Assembly (NCBI GenBank): GCA_017433615.1
Contig: JAFRGW010000161.1
Span: 1 to 56,961 of the forward strand
Source: Eubacterium sp.
GTDB taxonomy: Bacteria; Bacillota; Clostridia; Lachnospirales; Lachnospiraceae
Length of the DNA stretch: 56,961 nt
Direction: 5' to 3'
This document shows positions 33,521-41,653 of this stretch, piece by piece (position 1 is the stretch's first letter; every line of letters starts with the position of its first letter). A model generated the notes under the pieces. It was not told the origin of the DNA. It saw only the letters and a program-made list of their open reading frames with translations, and ran no database searches. The position numbers were made by a program, and so were the translations under genes.

Positions 33521-34705
33521 TTATTCTTTTGATTCTTCTTCCTGCATCATGCCGAGCATCACGGCAAACAGCGCTGTTTTATCCGGCACAGAAGTCAGGA
33601 GCAGCTTTTCTTCTGTCGTATGCATTCCACTCTGCACCGGGCCAAGTGCATCGATCGCCGGGACACCATAGTAACAGAGCCAGCAGGCATCTGTCGCTGT
33701 CGGATCACTCGTCTCCTCAAGTGTCATGCCGATTTTCTCACCGGCACGCTTTGCGAGATCGAAAAGCTTCGCACTCCGCGCATCCCGCTCCAGCGCCGGA
33801 AACAAAATGTGATGCTCCACGGTTGTCTCGCAGACCGGATCTTCATTGGAAGCAGCCAGTGATTCAATGTTTGCCTCTACTTCCGGGAACGTATCATTTG
33901 TCGGGATTCCAGCTACGCAGAATTCCATATGTGCGTCACCGGCAACAATTCCATTCGGGCGTCCGCCGCGGATTGGTGCAACATTGTAAAAGATCTCGCG
34001 CTCGTAATCATTAAAAGCGTAGTATTTCAGAATCTTATGCGCAAGTTCCTTAACTGCACTGTGTCCCTGCAGATAGGCACCGCCTGCATGCGCCTCCACG
34101 CCATTGATATCCAGTGCGCCGAGGACAACGCCGTCACGCTGTGTCACAATGCCGTATCCGTTCTCTGTACAGATGGCACTTTCAAAAACGTATGCACACT
34201 CCGCGCCTTCCGCCTCTTTCCGAAAGACTTCACTTGCTGTCGGCGAGCCGATTTCCTCGTCACAGGTATAAAGCATGACAATTTCTTTCTCCGGCAGCAG
34301 ACCCAGTTCTGCCGCAATTTTTATGGCGTACGCCGATACGGCAAATCCCGCCTTGCAGTCACCGCTGCCAAGACCGTGCAGCCACTGCTCCTCATCGATA
34401 TACGGCGGATACTGCTCCGCGTAGCCGACAGGAAAGACCGTATCCAGATGGGCATTGATCAGAATCTTTCCTTTCGGATGTTCCGGTTTGATCCGCGCGA
34501 TCAGATGTGCACCGGTTCCTTCATAAAAGATCTCTTCCATCTCAATACCCGGAATCTCCGCAAGAACTTCACGCGCCATGTCAACGACCTGCCGGTTTCC
34601 GGGTACATGTTTTGACTCACTGTCCACCGCACAGAAACGCATCAGAAGATCGGTCTGTGCCGGCAGACACTGCCCTGCAATTTCTCTTATTCTGTCTATA
34701 TTCAT
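33521..34705 (-). CDS. M20-family metallohydrolase in the thiamin operon
   Basis: 394 residues from the ATG at 34705 with GGAG seven bases upstream. Zinc-hydrolase motifs of the M20/CPG2 family: ILINAHLDTVFPVG (first metal His and catalytic Asp), GSGDCKAG (bridging Asp), YTCDEEIGSP (general-base Glu pair), an FESA segment and the distal SGMHTTEEKL. A dimerisation domain sits between. The family covers di- and aminoacyl peptidases and N-acyl hydrolases. In B. subtilis the M20 enzyme YlmB deformylates a thiamin breakdown product so TenA can convert it to HMP; lying between tenA and thiE in a TPP-controlled operon, this protein may play that part. Sequence alone does not establish it. Confidence 0.9.
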   Translation of the reverse strand: MNIDRIREIAGQCLPAQTDLLMRFCAVDSESKHVPGNRQVVDMAREVLAEIPGIEMEEIFYEGTGAHLIARIKPEHPKGKILINAHLDTVFPVGYAEQYPPYIDEEQWLHGLGSGDCKAGFAVSAYAIKIAAELGLLPEKEIVMLYTCDEEIGSPTASEVFRKEAEGAECAYVFESAICTENGYGIVTQRDGVVLGALDINGVEAHAGGAYLQGHSAVKELAHKILKYYAFNDYEREIFYNVAPIRGGRPNGIVAGDAHMEFCVAGIPTNDTFPEVEANIESLAASNEDPVCETTVEHHILFPALERDARSAKLFDLAKRAGEKIGMTLEETSDPTATDACWLCYYGVPAIDALGPVQSGMHTTEEKLLLTSVPDKTALFAVMLGMMQEEESKE

Positions 34706-34767
34706 TTTTCTTCTCCATCGTAAATTGCCGAAACCACGGATTGCCCCGTACTCTCGCATTCACAGGT

Positions 34768-35457
34768 TTACACCTGCGATGTGTCTCCGGGACCTTTCCC
34801 CTGATACCATCCCATGTCCCAGAACGCCGTCTCAAAGCGCGAGCAGTTCACAAAGATCTCCTCGAGGTGACGGTACTGCACATCGTTATAATCTGCTGTC
34901 AGACGATTGGTATATTCAATCAGGATTGCATTGTCGGCCGCATATTCTTCCGAGGCATATTCTGTGATCCAGTTTCCGTACAGCGGATCAGCACCGCTCT
35001 CCGGCCGGTCAGCCAGCATGCGCTTTGCCAGTACTTCGTAGCTGTAAGAACATGCGAGAATTGCTGCCAGAATTGCTGCCGCATCTTCTTCGTAAGCCAC
35101 CCGGAGCATATAGGCTGTATAGGACGCATTGTTCAATGCCACTTCCGTATTCGCAAGCTCTTCTTCCGTGATGGCAAACCGTCCCATATAACCGTCGTGA
35201 ATACTCATCTCATTGTCGAGCACAGCCTTGCAGTGATCTGCAAACATCTGCATGGTGTCCACATCCGGTGCCTTCGCCGCACCGAGTGCAAACATACGGG
35301 CATAATCGATCAGATAAAGATAGTCCTGCACAATATAATAGCGGAATTTTTCCTCCGGCAGAGTACCTTCCAGAATTCCGCGCACAAACGGATGCCGGTA
35401 GTAGCCTTCCCAGATTTCCTTTGTTGCTGCGAACAATTTATCAGTTGTCTTCCTCAT
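34768..35457 (-). CDS. tenA: Thiaminase II / aminopyrimidine aminohydrolase TenA
   Basis: Hydrolyses aminopyrimidine breakdown products of thiamin to HMP. 229 residues, all helical. The start is the ATG at 35457, preceded by GGAGGT; an upstream extension overlaps cytX. Family residues are visible: FRYYIVQDYLYLIDYARMFALGAAKA, the nucleophile Cys in ILACSYSYEVLAKRM (TenA_C class), and the acid in CSRFETAFWDMG. It lies 55 bases after cytX and 62 bases before the M20 gene. Confidence 0.95.
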   Translation of the reverse strand: MRKTTDKLFAATKEIWEGYYRHPFVRGILEGTLPEEKFRYYIVQDYLYLIDYARMFALGAAKAPDVDTMQMFADHCKAVLDNEMSIHDGYMGRFAITEEELANTEVALNNASYTAYMLRVAYEEDAAAILAAILACSYSYEVLAKRMLADRPESGADPLYGNWITEYASEEYAADNAILIEYTNRLTADYNDVQYRHLEEIFVNCSRFETAFWDMGWYQGKGPGDTSQV

Positions 35458-35512
35458 CAGCACCTCCCCGCACGGGCGTATGTCATAGATTGCTTCATTT
35501 CTTTCACACCCC

Positions 35513-36709
35513 TCAGGCCGGCCTGCCGTTATGCTGTTTTCCGCCGGCAATTGCTTTTCTGATCAGGCCCGCCGCAACACAGAGTGCCATCGTAATGGCA
35601 ATATCCAGAAGCGTACTTCCAATCACAAAATCAAATCGCATCAGATACCGGTACAGCAGGAATCCGATCAGCCAGATAATCAGATTCTCTACGCAGAATT
35701 TCCGCTCGTCATGCCGCACCTTCAGAATAAAGAAATCCACGATCTGAACTGCGATCATCGGTGCAAATACAGAACCGATCAGATACAAAAATCCTGTAAT
35801 GTTGTCCATCGGATACAGGACAGCTGCCAGTGTTCCGATGACAGTTGCCGCAACTGCGATCCATTTTCCGTTCAGCTTATCAGAAAACAGCTCACTGGAT
35901 ACACCTGCAGAATAGGCATCCAGGAAGGTTGTTGTGACCGTCGCAAATACGACGATCAGCAGGCCGAGGATCCCGAGTCCCGCCTTCAGCATGATCTCTG
36001 CAATATCAGATGTCCCCGCAAAAATTGCGGCGCCCATTCCGATGATGTACATCCAGCAGCTGACAAGTCCGTATACGACCGTAGAGCACAGCGTCGCTGC
36101 CACGGGTTTTTCAGCTTCTCTGGTATAGTCGCTGATCAGCGGCACCCAGGAAAGCGGCATCGCGACATTCAGCTCAATGGCTGCACCAAAGGTCAGCGTC
36201 TCTCCGGATACGGCCGGTGCAGCGCCGCCGCCGAACACCTGCACTGACAAAATAATGGTCAGAATAAACAGGGCACTCATGGCTACAATATTGAGCTTGC
36301 CGAGGCTCTGGATCCCGATCAGGATCCAGATCAGGATCAGTCCGCCGATAACGACTGCCCAGATCCCGCTGCCAATGTGGAACACACCATTTGCCGCAAG
36401 TGACCCGTCATAGATCATAATTGCTGTCCAGCCTACCAGCTGCAGCACATTCAAAAGTGCAAAAAAATAGCCGCCCTTACTGCCAAAACTGAAGGTAACC
36501 GTCTCCATCGCACTGCTGCGTGTCTTTCCGCCGATATAGCCTGACAGAAACAGGAGGACACAGCCGATCGCATGACCGATGAGGACTGACAGAAGTCCCT
36601 TTGAAAATCCCAGCGGTGCCAGATAGGTTCCGGAGAGAATCTCTGCCAGACCGACAGCTGCGCCAAACCAGATCAGACCGTTTTCAAGAACTGAGGTTTT
36701 CCGGTTCAT
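35513..36709 (-). CDS. cytX: CytX-type hydroxymethylpyrimidine transporter
   Basis: 398 residues with about 12 hydrophobic segments, nucleobase:cation symporter-1 family, with the N-terminal LIWFGAAVGLAEILSGTYLAPLGF that marks the CytX branch. CytX genes are typically under TPP riboswitches and are assigned to uptake of the pyrimidine moiety HMP. It overlaps thiD by four bases (translational coupling) and sits second in the riboswitch operon. Uptake of HMP, rather than cytosine, is supported by this context, not by sequence alone. Confidence 0.93.
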   Translation of the reverse strand: MNRKTSVLENGLIWFGAAVGLAEILSGTYLAPLGFSKGLLSVLIGHAIGCVLLFLSGYIGGKTRSSAMETVTFSFGSKGGYFFALLNVLQLVGWTAIMIYDGSLAANGVFHIGSGIWAVVIGGLILIWILIGIQSLGKLNIVAMSALFILTIILSVQVFGGGAAPAVSGETLTFGAAIELNVAMPLSWVPLISDYTREAEKPVAATLCSTVVYGLVSCWMYIIGMGAAIFAGTSDIAEIMLKAGLGILGLLIVVFATVTTTFLDAYSAGVSSELFSDKLNGKWIAVAATVIGTLAAVLYPMDNITGFLYLIGSVFAPMIAVQIVDFFILKVRHDERKFCVENLIIWLIGFLLYRYLMRFDFVIGSTLLDIAITMALCVAAGLIRKAIAGGKQHNGRPA

Positions 36710-37506
36710 TTTCCGTCACCTCCGTTCCCGATCGCATACATGTGATTGAGTGGACCGGATCCCTGACCCAGATCCAGCATAGCCTCCAGTGCGCCGGAAA
36801 TGTATTCTTTCGCAGCAGCAACTGCTTCCGGCAGCGTTTTTCCTTTTGCGAGTCCGGACGCAATCGCGCTGGACAAGGTACATCCTGTTCCGTGGGTGTT
36901 CGGATTGTCGATCCGGCGTCCGCGGAACCAGATGCTCTCTGTTCCCGTATAGAGCAGATCGTCCGCATCAGCGATGCTGTGACCGCCTTTGCAGAGAACC
37001 GCACAGCCAAACTGATCATGGATGGCTTTTGCCGCCTTCTCCATGTCTTCCCGGTTATGAATCTCCATGCCGCAGAGCACTTCTGCCTCCGGGATATTCG
37101 GTGTAATCACTGCTGCGAGCGGCAGCAGTTCTTCTTTCAATGTCTCGATCGCATCTTCACTGATCAGTCTGGAGCCGCTGGTCGCAACCATTACCGGATC
37201 CACGACCAGATTCTTTGCCTGATACTGTTTCAGCTTCGCTGCAATCACACGGATCAGTTCCGAAGAGGAAACCATCCCCGTTTTCACTGCATCCGGGAAA
37301 ATATCTGTAAAAATACTGTCCAGCTGTTCTCCCAGAAACTCCTTTGAAACCTCATAAATACCCTGTACGCCGGTCGTATTCTGGGCAGTCAGCGCAGTGA
37401 TCGCACTCATGGCATATACGCCATTTGCAGTCATTGTCTTGATATCTGCCTGGATGCCGGCGCCTCCGCTGGAATCACTTCCGGCGATTGTTAATGCTGT
37501 TCTCAT
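36706..37506 (-). CDS. thiD: Hydroxymethylpyrimidine (phosphate) kinase
   Basis: Phosphorylates HMP and HMP-phosphate. 266 residues of ribokinase fold: TIAGSDSSGGAGIQADIKTM at the N-terminus, VVDPVMVATSG, TPNIPEAEVLCG, VLCKGGH and the anion-hole/catalytic-base motif NTHGTGCTLSSAIAS near 210-225. ATG at 37506 with AAAGGAG seven bases upstream. It is the first gene after the riboswitch, behind an unusually long untranslated stretch of about 200 bases. Confidence 0.96.
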   Translation of the reverse strand: MRTALTIAGSDSSGGAGIQADIKTMTANGVYAMSAITALTAQNTTGVQGIYEVSKEFLGEQLDSIFTDIFPDAVKTGMVSSSELIRVIAAKLKQYQAKNLVVDPVMVATSGSRLISEDAIETLKEELLPLAAVITPNIPEAEVLCGMEIHNREDMEKAAKAIHDQFGCAVLCKGGHSIADADDLLYTGTESIWFRGRRIDNPNTHGTGCTLSSAIASGLAKGKTLPEAVAAAKEYISGALEAMLDLGQGSGPLNHMYAIGNGGDGK

Positions 37507-37711
37507 TTTTTACTCCTTTCTGAACTGCATTACTTTTCTTCTGCAGACCGTTGGTGATGAACATCCTCATGCACAAATATACATCACCGGAACCGCTCTC
37601 GCTTCGGTCCGCAGGCGACGTGAAGTGGTGCCCCCGACACGCCGCGGTGTGTACGTTCTTTGCTCTGCACACGCTTCCAATGACTAAATCCACACGTGTC
37701 CTGCGTTGGAT

Positions 37712-37747
37712 AACAGAACAAAGAAAGGCAGCCTGAATGGCTGCCTT
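37712..37747 (-). terminator. TPP riboswitch expression-platform terminator
   Basis: Read on the minus strand: AAGGCAGCC, five-base loop, GGCTGCCTT (37725-37747), then TTCTTTGTT. It lies just after the aptamer and should form when TPP is bound, stopping the thi transcript. Confidence 0.8.
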
Positions 37748-37757
37748 ATCGTACACA

Positions 37758-37849
37758 TCTCTCCCTACGTTGGCATGATCCAAATCAGGTTTTGGGTCGG
37801 AGACGATGCCAGTCTCCCTCTCAGCCGGGTGTGCCCGACTCCCCAGAGC
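37758..37849 (-). promoter_or_regulatory. TPP riboswitch (THI element)
   Basis: The minus strand contains the conserved aptamer parts in order: GGGGAGT, the CTGAGAGGG helix strand, ACCTGATTTGGATCATGCC and CGTAGGGAG, with CTCT/AGAG closing P1. A terminator follows directly, so control is by premature termination. It governs thiD-cytX-tenA-M20-thiE. Confidence 0.95.
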
Positions 37850-37913
37850 TTGATTCAATTGTAACTGCTGCGGTCTGGAATACAAATTTTTTTCGACCGC
37901 TGCAAGCCTGTTT

Positions 37914-37942
37914 ATTCTAACACGCCCCGCAATCTGTGTCAA
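37914..37942 (-). promoter_or_regulatory. Promoter of the thiamin operon
   Basis: Minus-strand -35 TTGACA (37937-37942), 17-base spacer, -10 TAGAAT (37914-37919). Transcription would begin near 37907, about 58 bases before the riboswitch. Confidence 0.8.
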
Positions 37943-38070
37943 TTCAGCAAGATTCTTTCTGCAGCATTCAGAAAATACAAAAACTACCCGTTCGGGTATC
38001 GCAGTCTCTGCTTCTTTTCTGTATTATTATCACATACCATAGTATTCAACAATCCCGGAGGATCGCTACG

Positions 38071-39759
38071 ATGTCAGTCCATCGGAAACAAATCATATAT
38101 AATATCGCGGCATTTATCCTTTTGTTCGCCGCTTCTCTATACCGGCAGCTCAGCATGCGGTATCTCCCGGATGATACTGCACGGTACGCAGTCCTGTACT
38201 GCGTCTATGTCATTCTGATTCTTGCCTGGGGCATCTCCATCTGCCTCAGGGTCACGCAGAAAAGCATGCGCTTCTTCCTGCTGCTGGAAAATGCCCTGAT
38301 CTTTGCAGGTCTGACTATCCGCTTTATCCAGGAGCAGTTTCTCCAGAACAATCTCTATCTGCTTCGGCTTACCGGCTTCTTGGTCGGCGCAGTCTGTCTC
38401 CCGGTAGTCCTTCTGGGTTTTTATGCGGCACTCGGTATCGGCAAGGCGGATGATTACCGGATCCCGAAGCGGTGGTATTATCTGATCCTTCCCACGGCTA
38501 TTCTTGTTCTGCTGCTTGTTCTGGATGACCGGATTCATTTTTATACGTTTATCGTTCCCGAGGAACCGCAGCCGAATCTGATTTTCCACCCATATATCGG
38601 CGTACTCTTCTTAGCTGCATTTGGCGTCTTTCTGATTGTATTGCGGGTACTTGTCCTCAGCCGGCATAATTCAATCATGACCGGCCGGAAATACCTAAGG
38701 CCTCTCGTGCCGTTTCTTGAGAGCATTTTACTGCTGATTATCTCCATACCTTACATGATCAATTATCTGCAGATCAATCCGCCGATTGCGCCGCCGGAAG
38801 TCATTGAATTTTATGCAAAGCTCTTTTATATCGAAATTCTCTCCTGGGAATTCTATATTTATACCGGTCTCGTCCCAGTGAATACCAACTATTATGATAT
38901 TTTTGAGCACTCCACACTTGCGATGCAGATTATCCGTCAGGACGGTCAGAAAATCCTTTCCCGGAATGCTTCACAGATCTCTCCGGATCTGATGCAGCAA
39001 CTCCGGACAGAAGGCAGCGCCGACGTATATCCGGATCAGGAGTACCGTCTCTTCACACTGCCGGATGCTTCCTTTATCTGGTGCAAGGATATCACACAGC
39101 TCCAGCAGACCATTGATTCGCTGAACCAGACAGCCGCCGAACTGGAACAGGAGGGACAGCTTATCACAGAAGAACTGCGGATACGAAATGAAGAAACGCG
39201 TCTGGACGCACAGAACCGCATCTATGATGCCCTCTCAGGGGATGTCAGAGATCAGCTCTGTGCCATGCGGCAGATGCTTTCTGATCCGGCGCTTCAGGAA
39301 GATACACCGCATCTTTTGAAACAGTTATATCTGATGGGCACCTATGTAAAGCGGAGATGTAATCTCCGGCTAATTGAGAAGGAATATCAGCACATCGATG
39401 TTGAAGATTTCCGTATCAGTCTCGAGAATCTGCTCCAGGCAGTCGGGATGTCCGGTATTCAGACGAAACTCGTCTGGGATCCTGCTGCGGATTACAGCAG
39501 TGCATATATTATCTATCTGTTTGATATGCTGATCTATCTGCTCAGTGCAGCAGGCGATTCTGCTGAAAAGATCACGCTTTCGGTCTGCCCTGCCGGCGCA
39601 TCTGTCTGTATCAGCGGATCGATCCGCGCAGATATGGAATTGTCAGGTTTTCCAAAGCCGCCTGCAGGCTGTGAACCCTGCATCACATATGCGGCCCCGG
39701 GAAGTCTGCAGGTTCTGTTAAAGCTTTCTGGTAAAGCTGCTGCAGGAGGTGTTTTATGA
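38071..39759 (+). CDS. 7TM sensor protein with degenerate kinase-like C-terminus
   Basis: 562 residues from the ATG at 38071, which has GGAGG eight bases upstream. Residues 1-270 hold seven or eight hydrophobic segments ending in FYIYTGLVPVNTNYYDIF, the layout of the 7TM N-terminal region of some clostridial histidine kinases. Residues 275-360 look like a small PAS-type domain (STLAMQIIRQDGQKILSRN). A coiled-coil (about 362-400) leads into a helical block with no H-box, and the C-terminal 130 residues lack the N, G1 and G2 boxes, so I predict it cannot phosphorylate. The stop overlaps the next gene by four bases (ATGA), so it probably serves as receptor for that kinase. Confidence 0.85.
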   Translation: MSVHRKQIIYNIAAFILLFAASLYRQLSMRYLPDDTARYAVLYCVYVILILAWGISICLRVTQKSMRFFLLLENALIFAGLTIRFIQEQFLQNNLYLLRLTGFLVGAVCLPVVLLGFYAALGIGKADDYRIPKRWYYLILPTAILVLLLVLDDRIHFYTFIVPEEPQPNLIFHPYIGVLFLAAFGVFLIVLRVLVLSRHNSIMTGRKYLRPLVPFLESILLLIISIPYMINYLQINPPIAPPEVIEFYAKLFYIEILSWEFYIYTGLVPVNTNYYDIFEHSTLAMQIIRQDGQKILSRNASQISPDLMQQLRTEGSADVYPDQEYRLFTLPDASFIWCKDITQLQQTIDSLNQTAAELEQEGQLITEELRIRNEETRLDAQNRIYDALSGDVRDQLCAMRQMLSDPALQEDTPHLLKQLYLMGTYVKRRCNLRLIEKEYQHIDVEDFRISLENLLQAVGMSGIQTKLVWDPAADYSSAYIIYLFDMLIYLLSAAGDSAEKITLSVCPAGASVCISGSIRADMELSGFPKPPAGCEPCITYAAPGSLQVLLKLSGKAAAGGVL

Positions 39760-40772
39760 TATTTCGCAAAAAGAATGTACGTGCAGAGATCGCGCGTAAT
39801 TACCGGACCAGTAAACTGATCCGCAATGCAATTGACGGTTATCCGGACGGAATCTGCTTTTCCACCTCTGACGGCAGACCTGTTCTGGTTAACCGGATTA
39901 TGAATAACCTCTGCCACGAAATCACAGGCCACACCGTAACAAATGCCGAGAATATGTGGGAGGCCTTCCGGGATGTATCCGAAAGCTATCCCGAGGGGAA
40001 ACCGGCGGAGGAACTTCCACTTCTGTATTTTTCCAGACAAAAAACAGTCTGGCAGTTCCGCCGGCAGGTTCTTCACGATGTTGCCGATACCGGTGACGTC
40101 ATCCAGTATGAAGCGGCTGATATCACAGAACTGTACGATTATCAGAAACAGCTGCGCGAAAACAACCAGCGCGTACAGGCAATGCACCTGCGGCAGAAGG
40201 ATCTTCTTCAGAACATCGTCCGGAACAATCTGGAAAAAGAACTGCTCAATGCAAAAATACGCATTCACGATCAGTTCGGAAGATGTCTGGTCATGACCCG
40301 GAATGCCATGACACAGGACAGTCTGCAGCAGAGCGATCTGCATGCGCTTCTGTCCGAGTGGGAAGAAGTGATCACGCATCTGGAACACACTGCTGCCCTG
40401 AAAGAACCGGAAGCCGCTTCTCCGGAAGCAGAGCTTCTGAAGGCTGCAGAGATGATCGGATGCCGGATCATTTTCCGAGGCAGTCAGCCCACAGAGCGAA
40501 AGACACTGCTGCTTCTGTATGCCGCGATCCGCGAGGCACTGACCAATGCAGTCCGGCACGCAGGCGCAGACACACTCACTGTTACAATCGATGAAGCCCC
40601 TGCGGCTTATAACATTGTCATTTCCGGCAACGGCAATCCACCGCTTTCCCCCATACGGGAAACCGGCGGTCTCGCAAATCTGCGCAGACGCCTGGAGCAG
40701 GAAGGGGCTGCAATGGAAATTATCTGTGATCCGTGCGTCTCGCTGTACCTGTCCATTCCAAAACTGTCCTGA
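39756..40772 (+). CDS. Sensor histidine kinase, NarX/DesK-like (HPK7)
   Basis: 338 residues, no membrane segment, so a soluble kinase. Residues 20-125 resemble a PAS domain (AIDGYPDGICFSTSDGRPV). A coiled-coil follows, then the dimerisation helix with the phospho-acceptor in AKIRIHDQFG (His171), in the H-D-x-x-G context of kinases paired with LuxR-type regulators. The ATPase has the N-box REALTNAVRHAGA (about 264-276), then ETGGLANLRRRLEQEGA as the G-box. Translationally coupled to the 7TM protein (ATGA overlap) and 73 bases before the response regulator, so the three are taken as one signalling unit. Confidence 0.9.
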   Translation: MIFRKKNVRAEIARNYRTSKLIRNAIDGYPDGICFSTSDGRPVLVNRIMNNLCHEITGHTVTNAENMWEAFRDVSESYPEGKPAEELPLLYFSRQKTVWQFRRQVLHDVADTGDVIQYEAADITELYDYQKQLRENNQRVQAMHLRQKDLLQNIVRNNLEKELLNAKIRIHDQFGRCLVMTRNAMTQDSLQQSDLHALLSEWEEVITHLEHTAALKEPEAASPEAELLKAAEMIGCRIIFRGSQPTERKTLLLLYAAIREALTNAVRHAGADTLTVTIDEAPAAYNIVISGNGNPPLSPIRETGGLANLRRRLEQEGAAMEIICDPCVSLYLSIPKLS

Positions 40773-40845
40773 ACTGAATAAACCTGAAAGTGATCTCCAA
40801 TCGCGGTTTACATCCGCTGCGGGATCTGAAAAAAAGGAGTACCTC

Positions 40846-41469
40846 ATGATAAATGTTCTGATCGTCGAAGACTCAAAAATCTCAAGTACTGCATTTTTAC
40901 ATGAACTGGCTGAAACCGGAACGTATCACGTTGTAGCCGCCATAGAGAATGCGGCAAATGCGGAAATCATCTGCATGCGCAATCCGGTTGATCTGATTCT
41001 CATGGACGTCTGCACTGCAGATGATGAATCCGGCCTTGCTGCAGCCGAACGGATCCGGAAGCACAATCCCGACATTAAGATTCTGATTATGACTTCCATG
41101 CCGGAACACTCATTCCTGCAAAAGGCGATTGAGAGCGGCTGTGACGGTTTCTGGTACAAAGAGCTTGAAACCATGACGCTGACAGAAGCCTGTGATTCTG
41201 TTATGAACGGAACGTTTTCCTGGCCGGAACAGGTACCTGTGCTGCAGATCGGCCTTGCAAAAAGTGATGAATTTACCGACAGGGAGCTGGAAGTGATCCG
41301 TGCACTTGCACAGGGAAACCGCTATGAAGAAATCGGCGCGGAGCTGTTCATGTCAACCAATACTGTAAAATATCATGTAAAGAACATTCTCCAGAAAACC
41401 GGATTTCACAGTACCATTCAGCTGGTTGCCGAGGTGGTCGGAAAACGTCTGGTTCTTCCGAAATACTGA
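40846..41469 (+). CDS. LuxR/NarL-type response regulator
   Basis: 207 residues. Receiver domain with acidic pair VEDS (Glu8-Asp9), phosphoacceptor Asp54 in LILMDVCT, MTS switch Thr and Lys-containing FWYKELE. The C-terminal HTH (about 145-207) has FTDRELEVIRALAQGNRYEEIGAELFMSTNTVKYHVKNIL, the LuxR signature. ATG at 40846 with AAGGAG seven bases upstream; the upstream frame extension overlaps the kinase gene and is not coding. Predicted partner of the kinase at 39756-40772; its targets are unknown, the adjacent secreted-protein gene being the obvious candidate. Confidence 0.95.
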   Translation: MINVLIVEDSKISSTAFLHELAETGTYHVVAAIENAANAEIICMRNPVDLILMDVCTADDESGLAAAERIRKHNPDIKILIMTSMPEHSFLQKAIESGCDGFWYKELETMTLTEACDSVMNGTFSWPEQVPVLQIGLAKSDEFTDRELEVIRALAQGNRYEEIGAELFMSTNTVKYHVKNILQKTGFHSTIQLVAEVVGKRLVLPKY

Positions 41470-41520
41470 ATTCTGGCAAGATTTCCTTGAAGATTCTTCG
41501 CATGAAGAACAGAACTATCC

Positions 41521-41556
41521 TTTTGTGTGAGGTAATAATCCCCTGTTTTGTGTAAG
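41521..41556. promoter_or_regulatory. Direct repeat TTTTGTGTRAG upstream of the secreted-protein gene
   Basis: TTTTGTGTGAG at 41521 and TTTTGTGTAAG at 41546, 25 bases apart (about 2.4 helical turns), lie 100-130 bases before the start codon of the secreted protein and just after the response-regulator gene. They could be regulator binding sites. A weak -35 (TTGTGT) is part of the second copy. Confidence 0.4.
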
Positions 41557-41653
41557 ATCTTTCTATCAGAATAAAACATACAGGGTCTGCAGCTTTGAAC
41601 AGCGCGGATCCGGTTTCGATCTGATGGCTCAGCACAGAACAGGGGGAAACACC

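Noticed and set aside
37475-37942. 155-codon minus-strand frame across the thi leader
   Set aside because: It runs through the promoter, TPP aptamer and terminator, which are non-coding; no similarity.
39534-40847. 437-codon frame opposite the histidine kinase
   Set aside because: Antisense to the kinase and 7TM genes, whose motifs are clear; no recognisable domains and no start signals.
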